This document shows, in pieces, positions 1 to 9,200 of a stretch of 64,000 nt of DNA. Below the pieces are notes generated by a model, which had not been told where the DNA came from, made no database searches, and saw only the letters and a list, made by a program, of their open reading frames with translations. The DNA comes from CAVQJU01 sp963712905 (GTDB lineage Bacteria > Acidobacteriota > Vicinamibacteria > Vicinamibacterales > CAVVIG01). The stretch spans positions 124,001-188,000 of the forward strand of contig CAVQJU010000008.1 of the NCBI GenBank assembly GCA_963712905.1, given 5' to 3'. The position numbers and the translations under genes were made by a program. Every line of letters starts with the position of its first letter. The first letter of the stretch is position 1.

Positions 1-2
1 AA

Positions 3-3000
3 TCGCCAGGCCTGGTCATCGACGACGAGTATCCGCTGTCGCCCCTGCAGCAGGGGATGCTGTTCCACAGTCTCGACCGGAACCAGCCCGGCGTGGACCT
101 CGAGCAGGTGCTGTGCTCGCTATCGGAGCCCCTCGACGTCCCGCAAATGCTCTCGGCGTGGGACACGGTTGTGTCGCGCTACGACATTCTGCGCACCAGC
201 TTTCAATGGGAAGGCCGCCCGGAACCGGTTCAGAACGTCCACCGATCGGTCTCGCTCCCGTCCCGAGTCGTCGATTGGCGGGACGTCGCCGCGGACGAGC
301 AGCGAGAGCGCCTGAAAGCCCTCCTGGCTGCCGATCGCACGACGGGCTTCGATCTGAATCGCGCGCCGCTGATGCGGCTGACGATCGCGGTGTGCGGGCC
401 TTCGCACTACGAAGTGCTCTGGACGTTCCACCACGCGATTCTCGACGGCCGATCGTTTCCGATCCTGCTGCGCGAAGTGTTCGGGCTGTATGACGCTGCG
501 CGAAACGGGCGCGACTGGCGCCTGCCCGCGCCGCGCCAGTACCGGGCGTACATCGACTGGCTGCGTTCGCGGAACCCCGACACGTCGAAGGCATTCTGGC
601 GCCGCCGCCTGGCGGGGCTGTCCACGCCGACGCCGCTCCTGATGTCGGTGCCGCCCGGCCGTGGGGAAGGGGTCGGCGCGGTCGAACTGGCGCTGACGCC
701 CGACGAAACCCAGCGGCTGCACGCCTTCGCCCGCGAAGCCGGCTGCACGGTCGGGACCCTCGTGGCCGCCGCCTGGTCGCTGCTCCTCAGCCGGTACACC
801 GGCGAGGACGACGTGCTCTTCGGCGTCACGCGCGCGTGCCGTCAATCGACGATCGAAGGCGCCGACGACATGGTCGGCCTCTTCATCAACACGCTCCCGT
901 TCCGCGCGCACGTGCCGCCGCAGCAGACGGTATTCGGATGGCTCAATGCGCTCCGGGCCGAGCAGCTGGCTTTCCGGGAACACGAGCACACCCCTCTGAC
1001 GCGGGTTCAGTCGTGGAGCGACGTGCCGCGCGGCACGGCGCTGTTCGAAACGCTGGTGGTGTTCGAGAACCACCAGCTCAACTCGCTGCTCCGGCGGGCG
1101 GGCGGCGCGTGGATCAACCGCCGCTTCATATATCAGGGCCAGACGAACTACCCGGTGACGCTCGTCTGCTACGCGGACGCGGAACTCCTGCTGCGGCTCG
1201 AGCACGACCGCCAGGCGCTCGACGGCGCGATTGCGGCCCGGATGATTCAGCACATGCGGCGCCTCCTGGAGGAACTGGCGAGGGACGGGCATCGATGGCT
1301 CGGCGAGATCCCGATGCTCGGCGCGGAAGAGCGGACGGAGCTGCTGCCGGTGCCGCGGCCGTCTGGGATTCAGACTTTCTGTCTCCACGAACGCTTCGAA
1401 CGGCGCGCGGCCGAGATGCCGCTCGCTGCGGCGCTGACCTTCGACGGCCGGACGCTGACCTACGAAGAGCTGAACCAGCGCGCGAATCAGCTGGCGCACC
1501 GGCTGCGGGCGCTGGGTGTCGGTCCCGACGTGCTGGTGGGCGTGCACCTCGAGCGGTCGCCGGAGCTCGTGGTCGCGATTCTCGGCATCCTCAAGGCCGG
1601 CGGCGCGTACGTGCCGCTCGACCCGGCGTACCCGCACGACCGGATCCGCTTCATGATCGAGGACGCGCGGCTGCCGCTGGTCGTCACATCGCGCGCCCTG
1701 CAGCCGGGGTTTCCGCCGTCGGATGCCGGGCTCGTCTGCCTCGAGGACTCGGAGGCCGGGCCGTCCGACAACCCGCAGCAGGTGGTCGAGGCCGACAACC
1801 TGGCGTACGTGATCTACACGTCCGGCTCCACCGGGAAGCCGAAGGGCGTCCTCATCACGCACGCGAACGTCAGCCGGCTCTTCGACGCTTCCGAGATCTC
1901 GTTCCAGTTCGGCCGCGACGACGTCTGGACGCTGTTTCATTCGTACGCCTTCGATTTCTCGGTCTGGGAAATCTGGGGCGCGCTGCTGTACGGCGGCCGG
2001 CTCGTCATCGTGCCGTACTGGGTCAGCCGCGATCCGGACGCCTTCATCGACCTGCTCGTGCGCGAGCACGTGACGGTCCTCAACCAGACGCCGTCCGCGT
2101 TCCGGCAGCTGGTTCAGGCCGACGGCGAGCGCGCGAAGCCTGCGCCGTTCGCGCTCCGTTCCATCGTGCTCGGCGGGGAGGCGCTCGACGTGTCCAGCCT
2201 TCGTCCATGGTTCGAGCGCCACGGGGACGACCGGCCGCACGTGATCAACATGTTCGGCATCACCGAGACGACGGTCCACGTGACGTACCGCCGCATCCTG
2301 CAGGCCGACGTCGACGCGGGCGCCGGCAGCGTCATTGGCGTGCCGATCGCGGACCTCGACGTCTACGTGCTGGATCCGCATCAGCAGCTCGTGCCGGTCG
2401 GCGTGACCGGAGAGATCTACGTCGGCGGCGCCGGCGTCGCGCGGGGCTACCTTGACCGCGCCGACCTGACGCGCGCACGCTTCATCGTCGATCCCGTCGG
2501 TGGAACCAACCTGCGCCTGTATCGCAGCGGCGACCTGGGCCGCTGGCTCCCGAGCGGCGAGCTCGAATATCGCGGACGTATCGACGACCAGCTCAAGATT
2601 CGCGGTTTTCGAATCGAGCTGGGGGAGATCGAGGCGGTGGTGCGCCAGTGTCCGGGCGTGCGCAATGCGACCGTTGTGGCGTGGGACGAGGCCGGCGTCG
2701 AGCAGCGTCTGGCGAGCTATGTCGTGCTGGAGCCCGGCGCGTCGGTCGACGATGTGCGGCTCTTCGCGCAGTCCAAGCTGCCCGAATACATGATTCCCGC
2801 GGCGTTTGTCAGCATGCCGGAACTGCCGCTGACATCGAACGGCAAGATCGACCGCCGTGCGCTGCCGGTGCCGTCGGTTCCGGTCCGGACCGGACGTTAC
2901 GTCGCGCCCGGCAACGACACCGAGCGCACGCTGGCGGACGTGTGGGCGGCGGTCCTTCGCTGCGAGGCGGTGGGCGTCGACGACAACTTCTTCGAGCTGG

Positions 3001-6000
3001 GTGGCGACTCGATCCTGAGCATTCAGGTGATCGCCCGGTGCCGGCAGGCGGGCCTGCACGTCACGACGCGCGACCTGTTCAAATTCCCGACCGTCTCGGC
3101 GCTGTCCGCGGTCGTCGTCCCCGCGGTTGCGCCGCCCGCCGGGCGGCGGGTCGTGGGTGATGCGCCGCTGACCGCGAACGGACGATGGTTTTTCGACCAG
3201 GGGTTCGGCGACTGCGCGCACTGGAATCAGGCGCATCTGCTGCAGGTGCCGGCCGACCTCGACCTTGGTGCGCTCGACGCGGCGCTCGCGGCCGTTGTGG
3301 CGCAGCACGACGTCTTCAGGCTGCGTTTCCGCGAAGGCGACAGCGCTTCCGGTGGCTGGCGGTCCGGATACGTGCCGTCGACTCCGCCGACGGCTGTCGA
3401 GCGGATCGATTTGCGCGAGTACCCGGCCGAGATGGTCTCGACGGCGATTGAGGCTGCGGCCGCCTCGGCACAGGCCGGGCTCGATATCACCGACGGTCCC
3501 ATCCTGCGGGCCGCGCATTTTGCGTGCGCCCCTGGCACGCCGGGCCGGCTGCTCGTGGTCATCCATCACCTCGCGGTGGACGCGGCATCCTGGCGGGTGT
3601 TCCTCGAGGATCTCGAGCTGGCGTACTGGGCCGCCCGCGCCGGGCGCGACCCGCTGCTGCCGAATCGGACGACGTCGTTCAAGTTCTGGGCGGAGCGTCT
3701 CGTCCGGTACGCGAACACGAACGCCAAGGATGGGCTGGCGGGCTGGAGCCGGACGATAGACGCACAGGCCGCCGTCCTGCCGCGCGACCATGACGCCGAT
3801 GCGGCGCTGAACACGGAGGGCTCGACCGCCACCGTCACGGTGTCGCTGACGGCCGCCGAAACCGATGCGCTGTTCAATCGAACGGCTCCCGCGTACGGCA
3901 CCCGCGTCGACGACCTGCTCCTGTCGGCGCTGGCCCCGGCGCTGCAGCCCTGGACCGGCCGATCTGACGTCCTGGTGGATGTCGAAAGCGCAGGGCGCGA
4001 GAACCTCTTCAACGACGCCGACCTGTCGCGAACGATCGGATGGTTCACGGCGGTGGCTCCCGTGCACCTCGATGCGGCCGACGGTACGCCGGGCGCTGTG
4101 ATCAAGGCCACGAAAGAAACGCTCCGGCACCTGCACCACCACGGCCTCAGCTTCGGTGCGCTGCGGTATCTGTCTTCGGACGCCGACGTCCGCGCCGCGC
4201 TCGAGCGCGTGCCTCGCGCCGAGCTCCTCTTCAAGTACCTCGGATCGCTCGACGCGATCGTCTCAGGTTCGGCGCTGTTCAGGTTCGCGGCCGAGTCGGC
4301 GGGGCCGTGGCGCGCCGAAGAAAACCGGCGATCCCATCCGCTGGAGGTGGTCGCGCTCGTTGCCGAAGGCCGCCTCAAAGTCCAGTGGCGCTACAGCAAG
4401 AACCTTCACGATGCCGCGACGATTTCGACTGTCGCGGGGCGCTACGTGGATGCGTTGCGGGAGCTCGTCGACCACTGCGTGACCCAGCCGACCGCCAACC
4501 GGACGCCGTCCGACTTCGCGCTCGCCGATCTCGATCAGGCGGCGCTCGATGTGCTGACCGCGCGGTTCCCGACGCTGACTGACGTCTACCCGCTGACGCC
4601 GATGCAGCAGCTCTTCTTCTCGATGGACGGCGTCGAGGCGTCGCCCGGGTTCGAGCAGTGGGAGTTCCTGATCGAAGGGCCGCTCGATGCCGGCCGGCTG
4701 CGCGACGCGTGGCGGCAGGTGGTGGCGAGGCATCCCATTCTCCGAACGGCGTTCGCGGAGGTTGGCGGGGCCAGGCCGCACCAGATCGTCCTCCACCGCG
4801 TCGAGATGCCGTGGCACGAGGAGGACTGGCGCGATCGCACGGCCGACGAGCAGGATCAGCTCCTGCGCGAGTTCCTCGCCGCCGATCATCAGCGGGCGTT
4901 CGATCTCGGAAAACCTCCGCTCATGCGGATCGCGCTCCTGCGAACCGGAGACACCGAGCACCGGCTGATCTGGAGCACCCACCACCTGCTCGTGGACGGC
5001 TGGTCGTGGCCGCTCATTTTCTCGGAGCTGTCGGCGCTGTACGCGCCCGCGCCGGTCGCGGTGCACGGCCTCGGCCCCGCCTGCGCGTACCGCGAGTACG
5101 TCGCGTGGCTCCAGCAGCACGACGGGGCGGCCGACGACGACTTCTGGCGCGGTGTGTTGAGCGGCGTCGCCGATCCAACGCCGATTCCGGCGGCTCTCGA
5201 GAGCCGGGAAGGCGCGCGGGAAGCCGAGGGCGAAGTCACCCGGCTCATGAGCGTTCAGGCCACCGCCGCACTGGGCACGCTCGCGCGCAGCCATCACGTG
5301 ACGCTCGGGGCCATTGTCGGCGCCGCGTGGAGCGTCGTGCTTGCGCATCACAGCGGCCGCGCCGACATCGTGTTCGGCGCGTCCTTTGCCGGCCGGCCGG
5401 ACGGCATCCCCGGCATCGAGACGATGGTCGGACCCTGCGTGAACAACCTGCCGATCCGGGTGCGCGTGGACGAGCGGATGCGCGTGGGGGAATGGCTCCG
5501 GGACGTGCATGCGCTGATGGGCGAGCTCACGCAATACCAGACGACACCGCTGGCGCGCATTCACGGCTGCAGCGACGTGCCGACGTGGCTGCGGATGTTC
5601 GACAGCCTGCTGGTCGTGCAGAACTACATCGTCGATACGAAGGTCGGGTCGCTGGGCGAGGCCCGGCTGCGTCCGCTCCGGTCTCCCGAATCCCTGCGCC
5701 CCGGGCGCCGGCGCGAATCGACCAACTACCCGGCCACCGTTCTGGTCCGCCCCGGCGAGCAGCTGGAGATTCGCGCGCAGGGCGCCGGCGAACGCTTCGG
5801 CGCTGCCTCGGCTGCTGCCGCGGCCGATGATCTGGTCAGCGTGCTGGCCGCGCTGGCCGAGTCGAAGGACGCAACCGTTTCGGCGCTGCTTTCCAGCCTG
5901 CCGGCCGAAACCCGGGGCCAGGCCGGCCGGGCGGCCGCGGAACGAAGGCGCCGCCGCGGGCCCAGGCTCGCGCCGCGCACCGAAATGGAAAAGGCGCTGG

Positions 6001-6296
6001 TGGACATCTGGCGCCGGCTGTTCGACGGCGAAATCGGGACCGACGAGAACTACTTCGAGCTCGGCGCGCACTCCATCATGCTGGTGCGCGCGCACGAGCA
6101 GATCAGTTCCAGGATCAAGCCGGATCTGCCGATCGCCGCGCTGTTCCAGTACCCGACGGTGCGCGATCTTGCCGCGCACCTGACAGCGAAGAGCGCTCCG
6201 GGCCGCCGCGACGCGGACATCCGTGCACGTGCGAAGAACCAGCAGCGCGCCGTGGAACGGCGCAAGGCGCAGGCCGAGGCAAACAGACCGCAATGA
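3..6296 (+). CDS. Non-ribosomal peptide synthetase, C-A-T-E-C-T (5' end outside window)
   Basis: Large NRPS whose start lies upstream of the window: the reading frame is open from base 3 and the first residues already form the C1 motif of a condensation domain (YPLSPLQQGMLFH), so the ATG at 57 is internal. Numbering from that ATG, the domains are: condensation (HHAILDG near 124), adenylation (YTSGSTGKPKG near 587), carrier (GGDSI, Ser about 985), epimerization (HHLAVDAASW near 1170, followed by E-type segments such as DLSRTIGWFTAV), a second condensation domain (HHLLVDGWSW near 1642) and a C-terminal carrier (GAHSIML, Ser about 2006). The adenylation pocket reads D-F-W-N-V-G-M-V-H-(K) by alignment to the GrsA positions, almost the known threonine code, so a D-configured Thr is predicted after epimerization. 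The last module has no adenylation domain. The stop overlaps the next start (ATGA). Confidence 0.95.
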   Translation, partial: SPGLVIDDEYPLSPLQQGMLFHSLDRNQPGVDLEQVLCSLSEPLDVPQMLSAWDTVVSRYDILRTSFQWEGRPEPVQNVHRSVSLPSRVVDWRDVAADEQRERLKALLAADRTTGFDLNRAPLMRLTIAVCGPSHYEVLWTFHHAILDGRSFPILLREVFGLYDAARNGRDWRLPAPRQYRAYIDWLRSRNPDTSKAFWRRRLAGLSTPTPLLMSVPPGRGEGVGAVELALTPDETQRLHAFAREAGCTVGTLVAAAWSLLLSRYTGEDDVLFGVTRACRQSTIEGADDMVGLFINTLPFRAHVPPQQTVFGWLNALRAEQLAFREHEHTPLTRVQSWSDVPRGTALFETLVVFENHQLNSLLRRAGGAWINRRFIYQGQTNYPVTLVCYADAELLLRLEHDRQALDGAIAARMIQHMRRLLEELARDGHRWLGEIPMLGAEERTELLPVPRPSGIQTFCLHERFERRAAEMPLAAALTFDGRTLTYEELNQRANQLAHRLRALGVGPDVLVGVHLERSPELVVAILGILKAGGAYVPLDPAYPHDRIRFMIEDARLPLVVTSRALQPGFPPSDAGLVCLEDSEAGPSDNPQQVVEADNLAYVIYTSGSTGKPKGVLITHANVSRLFDASEISFQFGRDDVWTLFHSYAFDFSVWEIWGALLYGGRLVIVPYWVSRDPDAFIDLLVREHVTVLNQTPSAFRQLVQADGERAKPAPFALRSIVLGGEALDVSSLRPWFERHGDDRPHVINMFGITETTVHVTYRRILQADVDAGAGSVIGVPIADLDVYVLDPHQQLVPVGVTGEIYVGGAGVARGYLDRADLTRARFIVDPVGGTNLRLYRSGDLGRWLPSGELEYRGRIDDQLKIRGFRIELGEIEAVVRQCPGVRNATVVAWDEAGVEQRLASYVVLEPGASVDDVRLFAQSKLPEYMIPAAFVSMPELPLTSNGKIDRRALPVPSVPVRTGRYVAPGNDTERTLADVWAAVLRCEAVGVDDNFFELGGDSILSIQVIARCRQAGLHVTTRDLFKFPTVSALSAVVVPAVAPPAGRRVVGDAPLTANGRWFFDQGFGDCAHWNQAHLLQVPADLDLGALDAALAAVVAQHDVFRLRFREGDSASGGWRSGYVPSTPPTAVERIDLREYPAEMVSTAIEAAAASAQAGLDITDGPILRAAHFACAPGTPGRLLVVIHHLAVDAASWRVFLEDLELAYWAARAGRDPLLPNRTTSFKFWAERLVRYANTNAKDGLAGWSRTIDAQAAVLPRDHDADAALNTEGSTATVTVSLTAAETDALFNRTAPAYGTRVDDLLLSALAPALQPWTGRSDVLVDVESAGRENLFNDADLSRTIGWFTAVAPVHLDAADGTPGAVIKATKETLRHLHHHGLSFGALRYLSSDADVRAALERVPRAELLFKYLGSLDAIVSGSALFRFAAESAGPWRAEENRRSHPLEVVALVAEGRLKVQWRYSKNLHDAATISTVAGRYVDALRELVDHCVTQPTANRTPSDFALADLDQAALDVLTARFPTLTDVYPLTPMQQLFFSMDGVEASPGFEQWEFLIEGPLDAGRLRDAWRQVVARHPILRTAFAEVGGARPHQIVLHRVEMPWHEEDWRDRTADEQDQLLREFLAADHQRAFDLGKPPLMRIALLRTGDTEHRLIWSTHHLLVDGWSWPLIFSELSALYAPAPVAVHGLGPACAYREYVAWLQQHDGAADDDFWRGVLSGVADPTPIPAALESREGAREAEGEVTRLMSVQATAALGTLARSHHVTLGAIVGAAWSVVLAHHSGRADIVFGASFAGRPDGIPGIETMVGPCVNNLPIRVRVDERMRVGEWLRDVHALMGELTQYQTTPLARIHGCSDVPTWLRMFDSLLVVQNYIVDTKVGSLGEARLRPLRSPESLRPGRRRESTNYPATVLVRPGEQLEIRAQGAGERFGAASAAAAADDLVSVLAALAESKDATVSALLSSLPAETRGQAGRAAAERRRRRGPRLAPRTEMEKALVDIWRRLFDGEIGTDENYFELGAHSIMLVRAHEQISSRIKPDLPIAALFQYPTVRDLAAHLTAKSAPGRRDADIRARAKNQQRAVERRKAQAEANRPQ

Positions 6297-9200
6297 ACAA
6301 CCCGGAGTCCGGCGCGGCGCTCGACGGCGTCGCCATCATCGGCATGGCCGGGAGGTTTCCCGGCGCGCGCAACATCGGCGAATTCTGGCGCAACCTGCTC
6401 GCGGGCGTTGAGTCGATTTCCCGGTTCGAGAGAGGCGAGCTCGAGCCATCCATGCTCGAGGATCCCGGCGCGCGCGATCGGGCGGGCTACGTGCCGGTGC
6501 GCGGCATCCTCGACGGCATCGAGATGTTCGACGCCGAGTTCTTCGGCATCAACCCGAAAGAGGCTCAGATCCTCGATCCCCAGCAGCGCCTGTTTCTCGA
6601 AGCCGCATGGGAAGCCCTGGAACGCGCCGGCTACGAGCCGGCCACCACCGGCGGCACGGTGGGTGTGTTCGCTGGCATGGGCAACAACACGTACTTCGCA
6701 GCGAACCTGAGAGAGCACCGCGAGCTCATCGACCTGGTCGGCGCCCTCCAGACGATGATGGGGAACGAGAAGGACTATCTGGCCACCCGGGTGTCCTACA
6801 AGCTCGATCTCAAGGGCCCGAGTGTGACGGTTCAAACCGCGTGCTCCACCTCGCTCGTGGCGGTCTGCCAGGCCGTACAGAGCCTGCTCGCGTATCAGTG
6901 CGATATGGCGCTGGCCGGCGGCGTCTCGATTTCGCTGCCGCAGAAGCTGGGATACCTGTGGCAGGACGGCGGCATCACGTCCGCGGACGGCCATTGCCGC
7001 GCGTTCGACGCGCAGGCCGACGGCACCGTGTTCAGCAACGGCCTCGGCGTCGTCGTGCTGAAGCGGCTGGCCGACGCCGTAGCGGACGGCGACCACGTGT
7101 GCGCGGTCATCAAAGGATCGGCGGTCAACAACGACGGGTCCGGGAAGGTAAGTTTCCTCGCGCCGGGCGTGGACGGGCACGCCGAAGCGGTCGCGATGGC
7201 GCAGGCGTTCGCGCGTATCGACGCCAGGAGCATCTCGTACATCGAGGCGCACGGCACGGGCACCGCGCTCGGCGACGCCGTGGAAGTGGCGGCGCTGACG
7301 CAGGCGTTCCGCTCGCAGACGCCCGACATCGGCTTCTGCGCGCTCGGCTCCGTCAAGACGAACATCGGACATCTGGACGTAGCGGCCGGCGTCGCGGCGC
7401 TCATCAAGGCCGCGCTCGTGCTCCAGCACCGCATCGTGCCGCCGTCCCTTCACTTCACATCGCCCAATCCCAAACTGGCGCTCGAGAAGTCGCCCTTCTT
7501 CATCAACGCCTCGCCGCTCGAGTGGGTCGAGGGCAGCACGCCGCGGCGCGCCGGCGTGAGCTCGCTCGGCGTCGGCGGTACCAACGCGCACGTGGTCCTC
7601 GAGGAATCGCCGGCGGCCGACGTCTCCGGAGCGGGGCGCGGCACCGAGCTTCTCGTACTCTCGGCGCGAACGGCGTCCGCGCTCGACCGGGCGACGGAGA
7701 ACGCGCTGGACTACCTCGAGAGCCATCCTGATGTGCCGCTGGCCGACGTCGCGTACACGCTGCAGGTCGGCCGACGCAGGTTCGCCCGGCGCCGCGCGCT
7801 CGTCTGCCGCGATCGTGAGGACGCCATTCGCACGCTGCGCGAGCGGGCAGGCCGGCGGGTGCTGACGGGCGATCTCGCGGCGAACGACACGACGGTGGCC
7901 TTCATGTTCCCGGGCGGCATCACGCCGCCGGTGGGGTGCGGTCAGGACCTGTACGAACAGGAGCCGGTCTTTCGTGCCGCCATCGAAGAGTGCGCCGCGG
8001 CGCTCGAGCAGGATCTGCCGGTTGACCTGCGCGACGTGCTGTATCCGCGGCCCGCGGAAGTCCGCAGGGCCACGGAGAAGCTGGCCGCGCCGGCGATGGC
8101 GCAGGCGGCGCTGTTTGCCGTCGAGTACGCGCTGTCACGGCTGTGGATGCATTGGGGCGTGACGCCGGCCGTTGTCGTCGGAGAGGGTCCGGGCGAGCTG
8201 GTGGCCGCTGTCGTCGCCGGCGTGTTCCAGGTGCCGGACGCGATCGCGCTGGCGGTCCGGCGCGCGCAGCTGTCCGACGGTTCCCGGGCTGATGCCGACG
8301 CGCTGGCGACCGCGGTACGCCGGACTGAGCGCAAGGCGCCGAAGGTGGCGATCGCGGCCGCAGCCACAGGCGGCTGGGTCTCTGCCGAGCAGGCGATCGA
8401 CGCGGAGTACTGGACGACGACGCTGCTGAAGCCTTCGGCGGGCGCCGATCTACGGGGCCTGCTTGCGCGTTCGCCCATCGTGCTGTTGACGGTAGCGCCT
8501 CAGGATGCCGACAGCCACGGCGCGGCCATCGCAACGCTGCCGACGCTGCGCAAACGCCGCGCAGGCATCGAGTCGATGTTCGACACGCTCGCAGAGCTGT
8601 GGCTGCAAGGCGTCGACGTCAACTGGCGGGCGCTGCACGATCAGGAACGGCGCGTTCGCGTTCCCCTGCCCACGTATCCCTTCGAGCGCGAGCGGTATTG
8701 GATCGATCCGATGCCCGCGCGTCCGGAAAGCACGCCCGCGGAGACGCCCGCTGTGCGAGCCGCCGCCGTGGATGCCGGGCAAGTGACTGACGCGGCGGCG
8801 GGCCGCGAGGTTGGTTCCCGGCTGGTTGCGCTATTCAGCGAGCTGTCCGGCCTTCGTGAAGCGCACCTCGGGCCCGCCATGAGCTTCCTCGAGCTCGGCC
8901 TCGATTCGTTGTTTCTCACGCAGGCAGCGGCCGCTATTCAGAAGACGTTCGGCGTGAAGATCACGTTCCGCGAGTTGCTCGAAGAAGTCACGACCATCGG
9001 CGCTCTGTCGGAGCGGATTGCGGATCGTTTGCCGGCCGGATCGTCCGAAGGCGCCGGAGGTATCGGCCAGCGCCGTTCGACTCTTGCGCCGGCGGACGTG
9101 GCACCCATCCTGCGGCAGCTCGACGCGCTGCGAGCCCAGGTCGAGAGTCTGCGCGACGGGACCGGCGGAAGGACGTCAGCTCCGGACGCGCGTCGCGCAC

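Noticed and set aside
120..4142. Very long open frame (about 1340 codons) on the minus strand under the first NRPS
   Set aside because: Arg/Gly/Asp-rich low-complexity translation with no domain; antisense shadow of a GC-rich gene with a strong codon bias. Similar minus-strand frames under the PKS genes and at 4263-6293, 9233-10687, 10516-12594 and 54783-56492 were dropped for the same reason.
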